Positions 9,474 to 21,573 of a DNA stretch of 56,482 nt are shown in pieces. This stretch comes from an uncultured Verrucomicrobia subdivision 3 bacterium. Its GTDB lineage: Bacteria; Verrucomicrobiota; Verrucomicrobiia; Limisphaerales; UBA8199. A program made the position numbers and the translations under genes. Under the pieces are notes generated by a model. That model searched no databases. It had not been told where the DNA came from and worked only from the letters and a program-made list of their open reading frames with translations. Within the stretch, counting starts at the first letter, position 1. Each line of letters opens with the position of its first letter. The stretch lies in assembly GCA_903912925.1 (NCBI GenBank), contig CAIWJG010000171.1, positions 1 through 56,482 on the forward strand. Reading direction: 5' to 3'.

Positions 9474-10247
9474 CTAATGCGTCGTCACTTCCGATCCAAC
9501 GCTCTCCCCGGCGGCTTCCTGGAGGATCTTGATGCCGCTGCTGGTGCCGATGCGCGTCGCGCCGGCTTGCACCATGCGGCGGAGATCAGCCAATGTGCGG
9601 ATGCCGCCCGAGGCCTTCACCCCCAACTTCCTGTCGCGCACGATCCGGCTCATCAGCGCCACATCCTCGACCGTCGCCCCGCCGGGGCTGAACCCGGTTG
9701 AGGTCTTCACAAAGTCAGCACGGGCCTTGACCGCCAGCTTGCACGCGCGGCCTTTCTCCTCGTTGGTCAGCAGGGAGGTCTCCAGGATGACCTTGCACTT
9801 GGCGCTGCCGTCGCGACAGGCCTCGACCACCGAGCGGATGTCCCGGAGCACCAGGGCGTCGTCGCCGCTCTTGAGCGCGCCAATGTTGATGACCACGTCG
9901 ATTTCCTTCGCGCCTTGCCGGATGGCGGCGCGGGCTTCCGCGGCTTTCGTCTCCGGCAGATGCGCGCCGAGCGGAAAGCCGGTGACGCAACAGACCTTCA
10001 CGACCGATCTGCCAAGCAGTCGCCGGGCAAGCGATACCCACGTCGGGTTGACGCAGACCGAATAGAACCTGAACTGGCGCGCTTCGCGGCAAAGCCGCTC
10101 GATATCGGCCTTCGTGGCATCCGGCCGCAGAAGGGTGTGGTCAATGAGTTGTGGGATGTTCAACGGCAGCGGGGTGACTACCGGCGCGACCTTAGCGGCC
10201 AATGGTTCCCGCGCGCGCTTGGCGATCTTCAACTTCTTCACGATCAA
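9474..10247 (-). CDS. deoC: Deoxyribose-phosphate aldolase
   Basis: Cleaves 2-deoxyribose-5-phosphate to glyceraldehyde-3-phosphate and acetaldehyde, in deoxynucleoside catabolism. 257 residues. The Schiff-base lysine is K181 in FVKTSTGF and the second active-site lysine K211 in [19 protein letters not shown] near residue 35 and [15 protein letters not shown] are further hallmarks. The first 25 residues are an unconserved basic stretch, so a start nearer residue 27 is possible. No other deo genes are adjacent. About 830 bp of repeat-rich, gene-free DNA (10248-11082) separates it from argG. Confidence 0.93.
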   Translation of the reverse strand: MIVKKLKIAKRAREPLAAKVAPVVTPLPLNIPQLIDHTLLRPDATKADIERLCREARQFRFYSVCVNPTWVSLARRLLGRSVVKVCCVTGFPLGAHLPETKAAEARAAIRQGAKEIDVVINIGALKSGDDALVLRDIRSVVEACRDGSAKCKVILETSLLTNEEKGRACKLAVKARADFVKTSTGFSPGGATVEDVALMSRIVRDRKLGVKASGGIRTLADLRRMVQAGATRIGTSSGIKILQEAAGESVGSEVTTH

Positions 10248-10327
10248 ATGGTTGCCGCTTTGTTCACGGGAAAGACGCTATCAGGCTCCAAAGGCCAGTC
10301 AAGGGTGGCGGGCGCCAGCAAGGCTCG

Positions 10328-10436
10328 TTATGGGACGAATGGGGCGGATGGGACGAATGGCGGATGATCCCATGCGGCCTCGGACACCCTAAAGGATGGA
10401 CCCCAAACCTCCCAGACCAGCCAAAATGAGAACTGC
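10328..10436 (+). repeat. 109-bp dispersed repeat, copy A
   Basis: From TTATGGGACGAATGGGGCGG to CCAAAATGAGAACTGC. It is identical to copy B (10835-10943) except for two substitutions. The left part contains three GGGACGAAT/GGGCGGAT subunits. A third, shorter relative lies at 48614-48675. No coding frame through it looks real. Confidence 0.85.
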
Positions 10437-10709
10437 CGGGCGGGCGCGCTCTGGCTGGGAATCGCAGCCTGTCCCCTGCCTAAGCAGAGCCGCGCCCGAC
10501 CGCCGCCTTCCGGTTGGCAAGCCAAGCACGCGGAGGGTATGTGCGTTGGACTTGGTGGGGCCATACAGTGGGATTGCAGGTTCAGCAGGGAAGTTTGGGT
10601 CCGGGGCAACGCCTAATGAGATCTCCAGAACGCGGTAACCGGCCTTCGACCGGAGCCAGAATATGGGAACCTACTCGCGTAGTGCCAGCCAGGAGCCCGC
10701 AGGATATTC

Positions 10710-10753
10710 TCGATTGTTCCTCGATTGTTCTTCGATTGTTCTTCGATTGTTCC
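10710..10753 (+). repeat. Four 11-bp tandem repeats
   Basis: TCGATTGTTCC, TCGATTGTTCT, TCGATTGTTCT and TCGATTGTTCC follow one another without spacing. They lie between the two copies of the 109-bp repeat, in DNA with no credible gene. Confidence 0.85.
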
Positions 10754-10834
10754 TCTGGTTCCGGGGTTGGCTTCAGAGCACGGGCAGGGGTAACGGGGGC
10801 AGAGGTTTGCGCAGGAGGTTAGCAGCAAATCTTA

Positions 10835-10943
10835 TTATGGGACGAATGGGACGGATGGGACGAATGGCGGATGATCCCATGCGGCCTCGGACACCCTAAA
10901 GGGTGGACCCCAAACCTCCCAGACCAGCCAAAATGAGAACTGC
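10835..10943 (+). repeat. 109-bp dispersed repeat, copy B
   Basis: Direct repeat of copy A, 507 bp downstream, with 107 of 109 positions the same by eye. The near-identity implies a recent duplication or gene conversion, while the DNA between the copies shows no matching duplication. Confidence 0.85.
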
Positions 10944-11082
10944 TTGGAAGTTAGCGACACCGGCATCAAGCGCAGGCCCCCTGCCGGTAAGCCGCCCGGG
11001 TCCTACACCGTCCGTTCCCGAGCCTCGATGCGCGCGAGGCTGACCGAAGCCGGATCACGTTTCACGTTTCACGCTTCACGCC

Positions 11083-12306
11083 TCACTTCTTCCGGTGTAC
11101 TCGTGCCGCCACTTTGAGGCGCAACGCGTTCAGCCGGATGAAGCCGGTGGCGTCGTCCTGGTTGTAGGCTTTGGTCGGGTCGGCTTCCATCGTGGCGATG
11201 GCCGGGTTGTAGAGGCTGACGGGCGATTTCCGGCCGGCGCACATGATGTTGCCCTTGTAGAGCTTCACACGCACGGTGCCGGTGACGTTCTTCTGGCTCT
11301 CGGTCACGAAGGCCTGCAACGCCAGCCGCTCCGGGGCGAACCAGTAGCCGTAATAGACCAGCTCCGCATAGCGGGGGATAAGCGAATCACGCAGGTGCAT
11401 GACCTCGCGGTCCATGGTCAGCGTCTCCATCTGGCGGTGGGCGAAATGCAGTATGGCCCCGCCGGGGGTCTCATAGACGCCGCGGGATTTCATGCCCACG
11501 TAGCGGTTCTCGACCAGGTCCACCCGGCCGACGCCGTGCTTGCCGCCGAGCTTGTTGAGCGTCCGCATCACGCTGAGCGGGTCCAACGCCTTGCCGTTGA
11601 CGGCCACGCAGTTGCCCTGCTTAAACTCCAGTGTGACGTATTCTGCTTTGTCCGGCGCATCCTCGGGGGCGACGCTCAGTTTGAACATGTCCTTGTTCTC
11701 CGGCGCAAAGGCGTCCATCCAAGGATCTTCCAGGATGCCAGCCTCGAAGGAGATGTGGAGGAGGTTGCGGTCCATCGAGTAGGGCTTCTTGGCGGAGGCC
11801 TGGACGGGGATGCGCTTTTGCTCGCAGTAGTCGATCATTTCGGCGCGGCCGGGGAACTGGTCCCGAAACCGGGCATCGCGCCAGGGGACGATGACCTGCA
11901 ATTCGGGCGCGAGGCAGGCGGCGGTCAGCTCGAAGCGGACCTGGTCATTGCCCTTGCCGGTGGCGCCGTGGGCAAGGGCCTCGGCCTTTTCCCTTTTGGC
12001 GATATCAATCATGCCCTTGGCGATGAGCGGCCTGGCAATACTGGTGCCCAGGAGATACTGGCTCTCGTAGATCGCGCCGGCCTGGATCATGGGGAAGATG
12101 AAGTCGCGCGCGAACTCCGCTTGCAGGTCGGCAATGTAGCATTTGGATGCCCCGGTGCTTTTGGCCTTGGCTTCCAGGCCCTTAAGTTCCTCCTCCTGGC
12201 CGATGTTGGCGCAGAACGCAATGATCTCCGCGTCATACTTCTCCTTCAGCCATGACAGGATGACGGAAGTATCCAGACCGCCCGAATATGCTAGTACAAT
12301 CTTCAT
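11083..12306 (-). CDS. argG: Argininosuccinate synthase
   Basis: Condenses citrulline and aspartate with ATP in arginine synthesis. 407 residues from the ATG at 12306 ([17 protein letters not shown]); a longer frame to 12423 adds 39 non-conserved residues and is rejected. The PP-loop AYSGGLDTS lies at residues 5-13. [32 protein letters not shown] and [19 protein letters not shown] are conserved family blocks. Length is typical. It is divergent from ptsI with a 141-bp shared upstream region. No argH or other arg gene is in the window. Confidence 0.97.
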   Translation of the reverse strand: MKIVLAYSGGLDTSVILSWLKEKYDAEIIAFCANIGQEEELKGLEAKAKSTGASKCYIADLQAEFARDFIFPMIQAGAIYESQYLLGTSIARPLIAKGMIDIAKREKAEALAHGATGKGNDQVRFELTAACLAPELQVIVPWRDARFRDQFPGRAEMIDYCEQKRIPVQASAKKPYSMDRNLLHISFEAGILEDPWMDAFAPENKDMFKLSVAPEDAPDKAEYVTLEFKQGNCVAVNGKALDPLSVMRTLNKLGGKHGVGRVDLVENRYVGMKSRGVYETPGGAILHFAHRQMETLTMDREVMHLRDSLIPRYAELVYYGYWFAPERLALQAFVTESQKNVTGTVRVKLYKGNIMCAGRKSPVSLYNPAIATMEADPTKAYNQDDATGFIRLNALRLKVAARVHRKK

Positions 12307-12447
12307 AATGTGTTTCAAATTCGCCCGAATGAGAAGGCACCGGGGCTGAATTGGAAAGAACAAATTGGCGGTCCAACGAGGGCACGAAGTTCGCGGGCCT
12401 GCAAAGAATTGCTTTTCAGCCAAACCTTTATAAGGTAAGAATCATTC

Positions 12448-14966
<2,519 letters not shown>

Positions 14967-15029
14967 GCGGCAGGGCAGGGCGGCTTCAGTAGCAGGTCGG
15001 ATGGCAGCGAAGGTAACGCCCGCCGCCCT

Positions 15030-15207
15030 GAAATCCGAAGGCCGAAATCCGAAACCCGAAGGAAGGCCGAGACCCGAAATCCGAAGGAAGGCCGAGACCC
15101 GAAATCCGAAGGCACTCAAATGAACTTGCCGAGGCAAAAGCTGAAACACCGAAACACCGCCCATGCCGGTTTCTTTCGGCCTTCGACCTTCGGGTTTCGG
15201 ATTTGGG
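15030..15207. repeat. GAAATCCGAAGGCCGAA repeat cluster with inverted copy
   Basis: Two perfect 25-bp units (15061-15085 and 15086-15110; core GGCCGAGACCCGAAATCC) follow related shorter units from 15030. An inverted relative (CGGCCTTCGACC...GGGTTTCGGATTTG) lies at 15174-15205, so the stretch could fold into a long imperfect hairpin. Peptide frames across it are low complexity and not genes. It fills the gap between the nucleotidyltransferase and the convergent UVR-motif gene. Confidence 0.75.
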
Positions 15208-15255
15208 GCTGAGGTTGGCTTGAGCAACCTGAGCCATTCCTCTCGGCCCTTTCTC

Positions 15256-16020
15256 TCAGCAGATGTGCTGTTGCCTGAGCTCGCGGATTCGGTCGCGCAA
15301 TTGGGCGGCGCGTTCGAATTCCTGCTTGTCGATGGCGCGGCGCAGTTGTTGCTCCAACCGCTCTAGTTCCGACAGGGGCCGATTCTTCTGGATTTGCGAC
15401 ACGAGCGTGCGCAGAGCCGTCAGGGACCGGTCCCGCTCGAACTTGAAGGTGTCATCCTCCAGTTCATCCAGGAACTCAATGGCACGGATTCCTTCTCGGG
15501 TGATCTTCGCGGCCTCGTCATAGGCGCCTTTGTCCAGCTCCAGCATGGCCCCGGCGCTGGTGTGGACCCGCAAAACGTAAGGACGCCACTTCTCCAGAAA
15601 CTGCTGGTCCTCCTCGCGCCGGGCGTAGCGGTGCAGGAGATCAAACGCCCGCAGGTTGCGCGCCGTGTCACGGACCGTGCGGGCCCAGTCCTTGAGCTGG
15701 AAGAGCCGCACGTAGCGTAAGTAGTAAAGCGTGCCCTCCTGGAGGAGTTCGCTGCATTCCTGCGGCCCCAGGTCAAAGTCGGATTCGCCCCCGGAGAACT
15801 TGGCCTGGTTGAGGCGCTGCTGGTAATACTCCAGGGCAGACTCCACGCCGTGCGGCTGCGTGCCGTCGGGCCGTCCGTCTGTTTCGTACTGCTCGATGCC
15901 CAGCGGCGTGCGCACTTGCAAGAGGTCGCGGCCGTCGTCACCTCGGATGATGCGGGCATCCTGTTCCGGGTCATACGGCCAGCTCTTCAATATCTTGCGC
16001 AGGTCAGCCGAGTCACTCAT
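15256..16020 (-). CDS. Protein with C-terminal UvrB/UvrC (UVR) motif
   Basis: 254 residues from ATG 16020 (MSDSADLRKILK); a start at 16056 would add 12 residues. The C-terminal 35 residues (ELERLEQQLRRAIDKQEFERAAQLRDRIREL) form the UVR helical hairpin that mediates UvrB-UvrC contact and also occurs in ClpC and McsA. The N-terminal part starts with a small domain (LKSWPYDPEQDARIIRGDDG...RTPLGIEQYE) followed by helices. None of the UvrB or UvrC catalytic domains is present. Probably an adaptor or scaffold of unknown partner. It is divergent from asd. Confidence 0.75.
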   Translation of the reverse strand: MSDSADLRKILKSWPYDPEQDARIIRGDDGRDLLQVRTPLGIEQYETDGRPDGTQPHGVESALEYYQQRLNQAKFSGGESDFDLGPQECSELLQEGTLYYLRYVRLFQLKDWARTVRDTARNLRAFDLLHRYARREEDQQFLEKWRPYVLRVHTSAGAMLELDKGAYDEAAKITREGIRAIEFLDELEDDTFKFERDRSLTALRTLVSQIQKNRPLSELERLEQQLRRAIDKQEFERAAQLRDRIRELRQQHIC

Positions 16021-16085
16021 ATCGCTGCTTCCAGTATGGCTCTTTTTGCGCGGCATTCAATGTCATCTTCTGTCCCATCAGCACA

Positions 16086-16115
16086 TTGACACGCCGGCTT
16101 GGCACTCGGTATATT
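16086..16115 (+). promoter_or_regulatory. Sigma-70-type promoter of asd
   Basis: TTGACA (16086-16091), an 18-bp spacer and TATATT (16110-16115). A start about seven bases after the -10 box would fall near 16122, leaving only about six bases before the asd ATG at 16128, so the transcript may be nearly leaderless. Confidence 0.7.
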
Positions 16116-16127
16116 CTGGTCCTTTAT

Positions 16128-17132
16128 ATGAACCGCAATCCGCATGTGGCCGTGGTCGGTGCGACGGGAGCCGTCGGCATCGAGATGATCAAGACGCTGG
16201 AGAAACGCAATTTCCCGCTCGGGAAACTGACGTTGCTCGCTTCTGCCCGCTCGGTGGGCAAGAAGCTCAAGTATCGTGGCCAGGACATTACGGTGCAGGA
16301 ACTGAAGAAGGATTCCTTCGGCGGCATTGACATCGCGCTGTTCAGCGCCGGGGGCAGCATCTCGAAGGAATACGCCCCCATCGCCGCCCAGGCCGGTTGC
16401 GTGGTCATCGACAACTCCAGCGCGTTCCGCATGGACGACAATGTCCCGCTGGTGATCCCCGAGGTCAACGCCGCGGACGTGAAGTGGCACAAAGGCATCA
16501 TCGCCAACCCGAATTGCACCACGGCTATCGCGCTCATGGCGTTGTACCCGCTGCACGCGGCGTTCAACTGCACGCGCATTTTTGCCTCCAGCTACCAGGC
16601 GGTTTCCGGCACGGGCGCCAAAGCCATCGCCGAGCTGGAGCGCCAGGTGGACCAGATCGTGAATAAGCAGCCTGTGACGCGCGAGGTCTATCCGCACCAG
16701 ATCGCTTTCAACGTGCTGCCGCACGTGGATTCCTTCCTGCCGACCGGCTACACCAAGGAAGAGATGAAGATGGAGAACGAAGGCCGCAAGATCATGCACC
16801 ACCCGACGTTCCGGGCGAGCGTGACCTGCGTGCGCGTGCCGGTCTATCGCGCGCACTCGGTCGCCGTCAGCGCCGAGTTTGAGAAGCCGACGACGGTCGA
16901 GGCCGCGCTGGCCGTGCTCCAAAAAGCGCCCGGCTTGGACGTCGTCGATAATCCGGCCAAGTGCGAGTATCCGCTGCCGCTTTACCAGTCGGACAAATAT
17001 AACTGCGCCGTCGGCCGCCTACGCAAGGACTGCGCGTTGGACAACGGCCTCTGCTTCTGGGTTGCCGGCGATCAGCTCCTCAAGGGCGCCGCGCTGAACG
17101 CGGTGCAGATCGCCGAAGAGCTACTCAAGTAG
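16128..17132 (+). CDS. asd: Aspartate-semialdehyde dehydrogenase
   Basis: Reduces aspartyl phosphate to aspartate semialdehyde with NADPH, the branch point to lysine/diaminopimelate, threonine and methionine. 334 residues from ATG 16128; the frame extends upstream to 16086 but that part overlaps the promoter. The nucleotide-binding VAVVGATGAVG (7-17) and the catalytic cysteine C130 in ANPNCTT are clear. The acyl-phosphate-binding SSYQAVSGTGAKA and RVPVYRAHSVAV blocks are present. No lysC or dap gene is adjacent. Confidence 0.96.
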   Translation: MNRNPHVAVVGATGAVGIEMIKTLEKRNFPLGKLTLLASARSVGKKLKYRGQDITVQELKKDSFGGIDIALFSAGGSISKEYAPIAAQAGCVVIDNSSAFRMDDNVPLVIPEVNAADVKWHKGIIANPNCTTAIALMALYPLHAAFNCTRIFASSYQAVSGTGAKAIAELERQVDQIVNKQPVTREVYPHQIAFNVLPHVDSFLPTGYTKEEMKMENEGRKIMHHPTFRASVTCVRVPVYRAHSVAVSAEFEKPTTVEAALAVLQKAPGLDVVDNPAKCEYPLPLYQSDKYNCAVGRLRKDCALDNGLCFWVAGDQLLKGAALNAVQIAEELLK

Positions 17133-17346
17133 GCTCGTTTGGGAGGGCGAGCGTGCTTGGGGGCAGCAACGTTCGCCAGCGGCGGGGTCCTTAGGCTTTC
17201 CAACACGTTGGGCAAGTTGGTGCTGGCTGTGTCCCGGGTACGGGCGCACTCCGGCCCAAGCAGGCTTTAGTCCGCCGCCTTCACCTATAACCCTTGCTGG
17301 TTTTTCGCTTCGCCGCCGATGGGCGATGGGCGTAGAGTGGGGCATT

Positions 17347-19866
17347 ATGCAATACAAGAATTTGATGCGGGTATTCTGGCTCTGGATGGCACTGGGCCTC
17401 GCGGTTGCCGCCGGTGCAGCGCCGGTTCGCGGGCCGGACGAAGATGTGAATAGCCCGGAGTTGCGCGCGAGATCAGGGCTGCTGCCAAATGAGCATCTGC
17501 TGTTCAACGGTTGGGGTGTTACGCCCGCCGGCCAGCATGTGCCAATGAGCGATCTAGCGCTCAAGCTGGTGGTCGCGCCGGACGGCAAACGGTTGCTGGC
17601 GGCGCACGGCGGGTTCAACCAGCACGGTCTGACGGTGTTCGATATAGCCAGTCGCAAACAGACGCAGTTTCTCCAATTGCCGCGCAGTTGGAACGGCCTG
17701 GTCTTCAGCAGCGACGGCAAGCAGTGCTTTGTCTCGGGCGGCAACTCGGGCCAGGTCCATGTCTTCAACTATGCGGATGGCGCGGCGAAGTTCGACCGCT
17801 CCGTTAAACCGGAATCGGAGTCGGAGGAAGTGTTTCTGGCGGGCATGGCGGTCCACCCGGGAACAGGAAAGCTCTATGTTTGCAACGAGGCCACTGACGA
17901 AATCTGGGTGCTCGACCCGAAGACGCTGGCGCTGGAGCGCAGCATCCGGGTCGGCGAGCACCCGCACAGTTGCGTGCTGGGGGCCGATCGCCAGCACCTG
18001 TATGTGAGCAACTGGGGTGGCCGGACGGTGAGCATCGTTGATGCGGAAAAGGGGCGGCGCGTCCGCGACATTGCCGTGGGCCTGCGGCCCAACGATATGG
18101 CGATGGCGCCAGATGGCCGGTTGTTTGTGGCCTGCGCGGGGGATAACACAGTTCACGTCATCCAGACGCGCACCGCCGAGACGGCGGAACTCGAGGCAAG
18201 TCCCACCCGCCGCCTGCCAGAGGGTACTCGGGAGATTATCTCGACTTCACTGTATCCGGATTCGCCGGAGGGCAGCACGCCGGATGGTGTCGCGGTGTCG
18301 CCGGATGGCCGCACGCTCTTTGTAGCCAACGCCGACAACAACTGCGTGATGGTGGTGGATATCTCCAATAGCATCTCCGAGGAAGCGCGGAAGCACCGCG
18401 AGTCGGTGTCGGTCGTCGAAGGCTTCATCCCGGTCGGCTGGTATCCGTCGGCGGTGGCGGTCAGCCCCGACAATCAGACGCTCTTCGTCGCCAACGGGAA
18501 AGGGCTGGCTTCGCGCTCCAATGTTCCCTCCAGCACGTCCGATCCGCGCCGTCTGCACAAGCCGCCCGCCTTCGATTATATTGGCCGCACGCTCAGCGGC
18601 TCGGTCTCCTTCATCCCGCGCCCGGATGCCGCGCAGATGGCTGCTTACACCAAGCAGGTCCGTGCCAACTCGCCTTACACCCCGGAGCAGTTCCAACGCG
18701 CTGCGCTGCCGAGCGATTCGGTGATCCCCGCCAAGGTCGGCGAGCCCTGCCTGATCAAGTATGTCCTCTACATCATCAAGGAGAACCGCACGTACGACCA
18801 GATGTTCGGCGATTTCCGGGACGCCCAAGGCAAACCCGCCGGCAATGGAGATTCCAACCTGGTCATGTACGGGGAAGCCGTTACCCCCAACCACCACCAA
18901 CTCGCCCGCGACTATGTGCTGCTGGATAACCTGTATTGCAATGGAGAAGTCAGTGTGGACGGCCACAGTTGGTGCGACGCAGCCATCGCGACCGATTACA
19001 ACCAGCGCTCGTGGATACTTTCCTACTCCCGCCACGGCAAACTATTCGGCAACGAGGAAATGGAAGTGCCCGCCGCGGGCTACCTTTGGGACCTGTGCCG
19101 ACGCCACGGGGTGAGCTACAGGAATTACGGCGAAGGGGCAAGGCGTGTGCCCTCGGCCAACCGCGGCCGCTGGAGCGGTGGTCGCGACATGGACCGGGTC
19201 CAGGGCTGGATCGAAGACCTTCAGGAAGCGGAGAAAACCGGCGTGCTCCCGCGCTTCACCATCATGTCACTGGGTGAAAACCATACTCATGGCACCGCGC
19301 CCGGCGCGTTCACTCCGGATGCCTGCGTGGGCAGCAATGACCTCGGCCTGGGACGGCTCGTCGAGGCAGCCACCCGCAGCCGTTTCTGGAAGGAAATGGC
19401 GATCTTCGTGATCGAGGACGATGCGCAGAACGGGCCGGACCACGTGGATGCTCATCGCACCGACGGCCTGGTGATCAGCCCCTACTGCAAACGCGGCGTC
19501 GTGGACAGCACTCTCTACACGACCGCGAGCATGATCCGCACGATCGAGTTGATCCTGGGCCTGCCGCCATTGACGCAATATGACGCCGGCGCCACGCCGA
19601 TGTTCAACAGCTTCCAGAAGACTGCTCAGCTCACGACTTACCAGCCGCTCACGCCGAAGGTGGACCTGCTGGCCAAGAACACACTCAAGTCTTTCGGCGC
19701 AAAGCAGTCGGCGCGGATGAACTTCCGCGAGTACGATTTGGCGCCCGAAGATGAGCTGAACCGGATTCTGTGGCGGGCCGCCAAAGGACCGGGAGTGCCC
19801 TATCCCACGCCCATCCATCGCGTGATCTTTACCGAGCCCTCACTGGCCAGCGCCGACACCAAGTAG
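17347..19866 (+). CDS. Exported beta-propeller plus phosphoesterase protein
   Basis: 839 residues from ATG 17347. A signal peptide (MQYKNLMRVFWLWMALGLAV, cut near AGAAP) directs export. Residues about 60-420 contain repeated propeller blades of the YVTN/NHL type (VVAPDGKRLLAAHGG, GKLYVCNEATDEIWVLD, DGRLFVACAGDNTVHVI, DGRTLFVANADNNCVMVVD). From about residue 470 comes an alkaline-phosphatase-superfamily phosphoesterase/phospholipase C-like domain with IKENRTYDQMFGD (putative active-site asparagine and threonine), VDGHSWCDAA, GENHTHG and EDDAQNGPDHVDAHRT metal ligands. It is probably periplasmic or surface exposed; the substrate is unknown. The frame starts at 17326 but that would put residues before a good signal peptide. 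Confidence 0.88.
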   Translation: MQYKNLMRVFWLWMALGLAVAAGAAPVRGPDEDVNSPELRARSGLLPNEHLLFNGWGVTPAGQHVPMSDLALKLVVAPDGKRLLAAHGGFNQHGLTVFDIASRKQTQFLQLPRSWNGLVFSSDGKQCFVSGGNSGQVHVFNYADGAAKFDRSVKPESESEEVFLAGMAVHPGTGKLYVCNEATDEIWVLDPKTLALERSIRVGEHPHSCVLGADRQHLYVSNWGGRTVSIVDAEKGRRVRDIAVGLRPNDMAMAPDGRLFVACAGDNTVHVIQTRTAETAELEASPTRRLPEGTREIISTSLYPDSPEGSTPDGVAVSPDGRTLFVANADNNCVMVVDISNSISEEARKHRESVSVVEGFIPVGWYPSAVAVSPDNQTLFVANGKGLASRSNVPSSTSDPRRLHKPPAFDYIGRTLSGSVSFIPRPDAAQMAAYTKQVRANSPYTPEQFQRAALPSDSVIPAKVGEPCLIKYVLYIIKENRTYDQMFGDFRDAQGKPAGNGDSNLVMYGEAVTPNHHQLARDYVLLDNLYCNGEVSVDGHSWCDAAIATDYNQRSWILSYSRHGKLFGNEEMEVPAAGYLWDLCRRHGVSYRNYGEGARRVPSANRGRWSGGRDMDRVQGWIEDLQEAEKTGVLPRFTIMSLGENHTHGTAPGAFTPDACVGSNDLGLGRLVEAATRSRFWKEMAIFVIEDDAQNGPDHVDAHRTDGLVISPYCKRGVVDSTLYTTASMIRTIELILGLPPLTQYDAGATPMFNSFQKTAQLTTYQPLTPKVDLLAKNTLKSFGAKQSARMNFREYDLAPEDELNRILWRAAKGPGVPYPTPIHRVIFTEPSLASADTK

Positions 19867-19932
19867 TCGAACAACGGAGCTTCAGTTGGAACCGCAGCAT
19901 ACACTACGCCCAAAGCTGCCGAGCCTACTCCC

Positions 19933-19953
19933 GCTCCCCTACCGAAGGGGAGC
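19933..19953. repeat. GCTCCCC hairpin in an intergenic repeat
   Basis: GCTCCCC-TACCGAA-GGGGAGC lies in a CTCCCCT/GGTGAGGGG-rich stretch. A relative in the opposite orientation occurs near 45159-45193 (ACCCCTCACCCTGACCC). It lies in the 353-bp gap 19867-20219, which otherwise shows no gene. There is no T-run, so a terminator role is unsupported. Confidence 0.5.
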
Positions 19954-20219
19954 GAGCTGGGGTGAGGGGTTGCTCGGTGTCGTTTATCCCGCGGTGTTAG
20001 CAGGCGACTGGCCCCAACGAAACATGACGCCGAAACGCAGGAAGAAGGCCATCTGAGAGCTTCGCGCCTTCGCAGTCCCATGGGGTCTAATGGTATCCCC
20101 GGTGTGTTCCGCTGGTCTCCCCTAAGTCTTACGACGATGATGAGGACGATAGCAGGACCGCCCAGGCATTTACTCGACCAAGGCTTGACGGCGTGCTTCA
20201 TCGGAGTCAGACTCGCCCC

Positions 20220-21548
20220 ATGAAACGTCGTCAGTTCCTCCGATCCATCGCTTTCACCGGAGCCGCCGGGCTTATCCTGCCGCGAACCAAACTCTTCGGT
20301 GCCGATGCCCCCAGTAACAAGCTCAATGTTGCCCTCATCGGCACGTGGGGCCGCGGCGAAGCCCATTTCGGCGGCCTCATGAGCGAGAATGTTGTCGCCT
20401 TGTGCGATATAAACGAGAAGCACCTGGCCTTTGGGGGGCAAAAGTTTCCCGGGGCCAAGCAATACGTGGACTGGCGGAAGTGCCTCGACCAAAAGGACAT
20501 TGACGCGGTGGTCTGCTGCACGGCGGATCACACCCACGCTTTCGTCGCCAATTGGAGCATGAACCGCGGCAAGCATATCTACTGCGAGAAGCCGCTGGGC
20601 AACTGCGTGGAAGAGGTTCGCGTCGTCCGCGCCAACTATCTCAAGAACAAGGGCAAGCTCGCCACCCAGGTCGGCACCCAGCGCCATGAGTACGAGAACT
20701 TCAACCGGGTCCGGGAGCTGGTCCGTGACGGTGCGATCGGCGATTTGCAGGACGTCAGTGCGTGGGGCGACCGGAAGCTTCCCAAGCCGGGCTATCTGCC
20801 CGCGCAGGGTGAGCCGCCCGCGGACTTCCACTGGGATCTGTGGCTCGGCCCTTCTCCCGCGCATCCCTGGAATCCGGGATACTTCGCGGGCAGCTCCGGC
20901 ATGAACTGCCTGTCCTGGAACATGTACTGGGACTTCGGCAGCGGCCAGGTGGGGGACATGGGGAGCCACACGATGGACCTGGCGTGGAACGCCCTGGATG
21001 CCGAGTTGCCGACTTCCGCCGAAGGCAAGGGCGACCCCTTCAACCCCGAAGTGACGCCGGTCAAGCTGGAGATGCATTGGGAGATTCCCGCCAACGACTG
21101 GCGCCAGGCGATCCGCGTCTCGTGGTATCATGGCGGCGCTCTGCCCGAATTGCCGGTGAAATACCTGGACCTCAAGAAGATTGATCATGGCGCACTGTTC
21201 GAGGGGAGCAAGGGATGCCTCGCCTCAGAGTTCCAATCGCGCGCCCTGTTTCCGCACGGCAACCAGGCCGACCTGACCTACTACAAGCCACGGGCCAAGG
21301 CCGACCTGATTCCGCCGCTGGGCAACTTCCAGAAGCAGTGGATCAACGCCTGCAAGGGCAGTCTGAAGACCTCCTGCGATTTCGACTACGGCGGCAAGAT
21401 GATCGAGATGCTGCTGCTCGGCATGGTGGCCTATCGCGTCGGTCGCAAGATCAAATACGACGGCGCGGCTGGTCGCGTCACCGATTGCCCGGAGGCCAAT
21501 GAACTGCTAAGTCGCAAGTATCGTGACGGCTGGACGCTGAACGGGTAG
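20220..21548 (+). CDS. Tat-exported Gfo/Idh/MocA family oxidoreductase
   Basis: 442 residues from ATG 20220 ([20 protein letters not shown]), a twin-arginine signal (RRQFLRS) predicting export of a folded, cofactor-loaded protein. The Rossmann segment [18 protein letters not shown] follows, and EKPLGN near residue 127 is the family's lysine-proline catalytic motif. The C-terminal alpha/beta domain is intact. Members interconvert sugars or inositols with NAD(P), and exported Verrucomicrobiota and Planctomycetota members are numerous but mostly uncharacterised. It follows the phosphoesterase by 353 bp, so a shared transcript is uncertain. Confidence 0.9.
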   Translation: MKRRQFLRSIAFTGAAGLILPRTKLFGADAPSNKLNVALIGTWGRGEAHFGGLMSENVVALCDINEKHLAFGGQKFPGAKQYVDWRKCLDQKDIDAVVCCTADHTHAFVANWSMNRGKHIYCEKPLGNCVEEVRVVRANYLKNKGKLATQVGTQRHEYENFNRVRELVRDGAIGDLQDVSAWGDRKLPKPGYLPAQGEPPADFHWDLWLGPSPAHPWNPGYFAGSSGMNCLSWNMYWDFGSGQVGDMGSHTMDLAWNALDAELPTSAEGKGDPFNPEVTPVKLEMHWEIPANDWRQAIRVSWYHGGALPELPVKYLDLKKIDHGALFEGSKGCLASEFQSRALFPHGNQADLTYYKPRAKADLIPPLGNFQKQWINACKGSLKTSCDFDYGGKMIEMLLLGMVAYRVGRKIKYDGAAGRVTDCPEANELLSRKYRDGWTLNG

Positions 21549-21573
21549 TGCCTTTGGCAAGATTACCTCTGCT

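Noticed and set aside
10202..10899. Several 75-100 residue frames between deoC and argG
   Set aside because: They cross the 109-bp repeat and the 11-bp tandem repeats and have no protein-like features.
15000..15237. Proline/arginine-rich frames across the CCGAAATCC repeats
   Set aside because: They simply translate a nucleotide repeat in several frames.
19933..19953. Terminator for the phosphoesterase gene
   Set aside because: The hairpin lacks a T-run and belongs to a dispersed repeat family.
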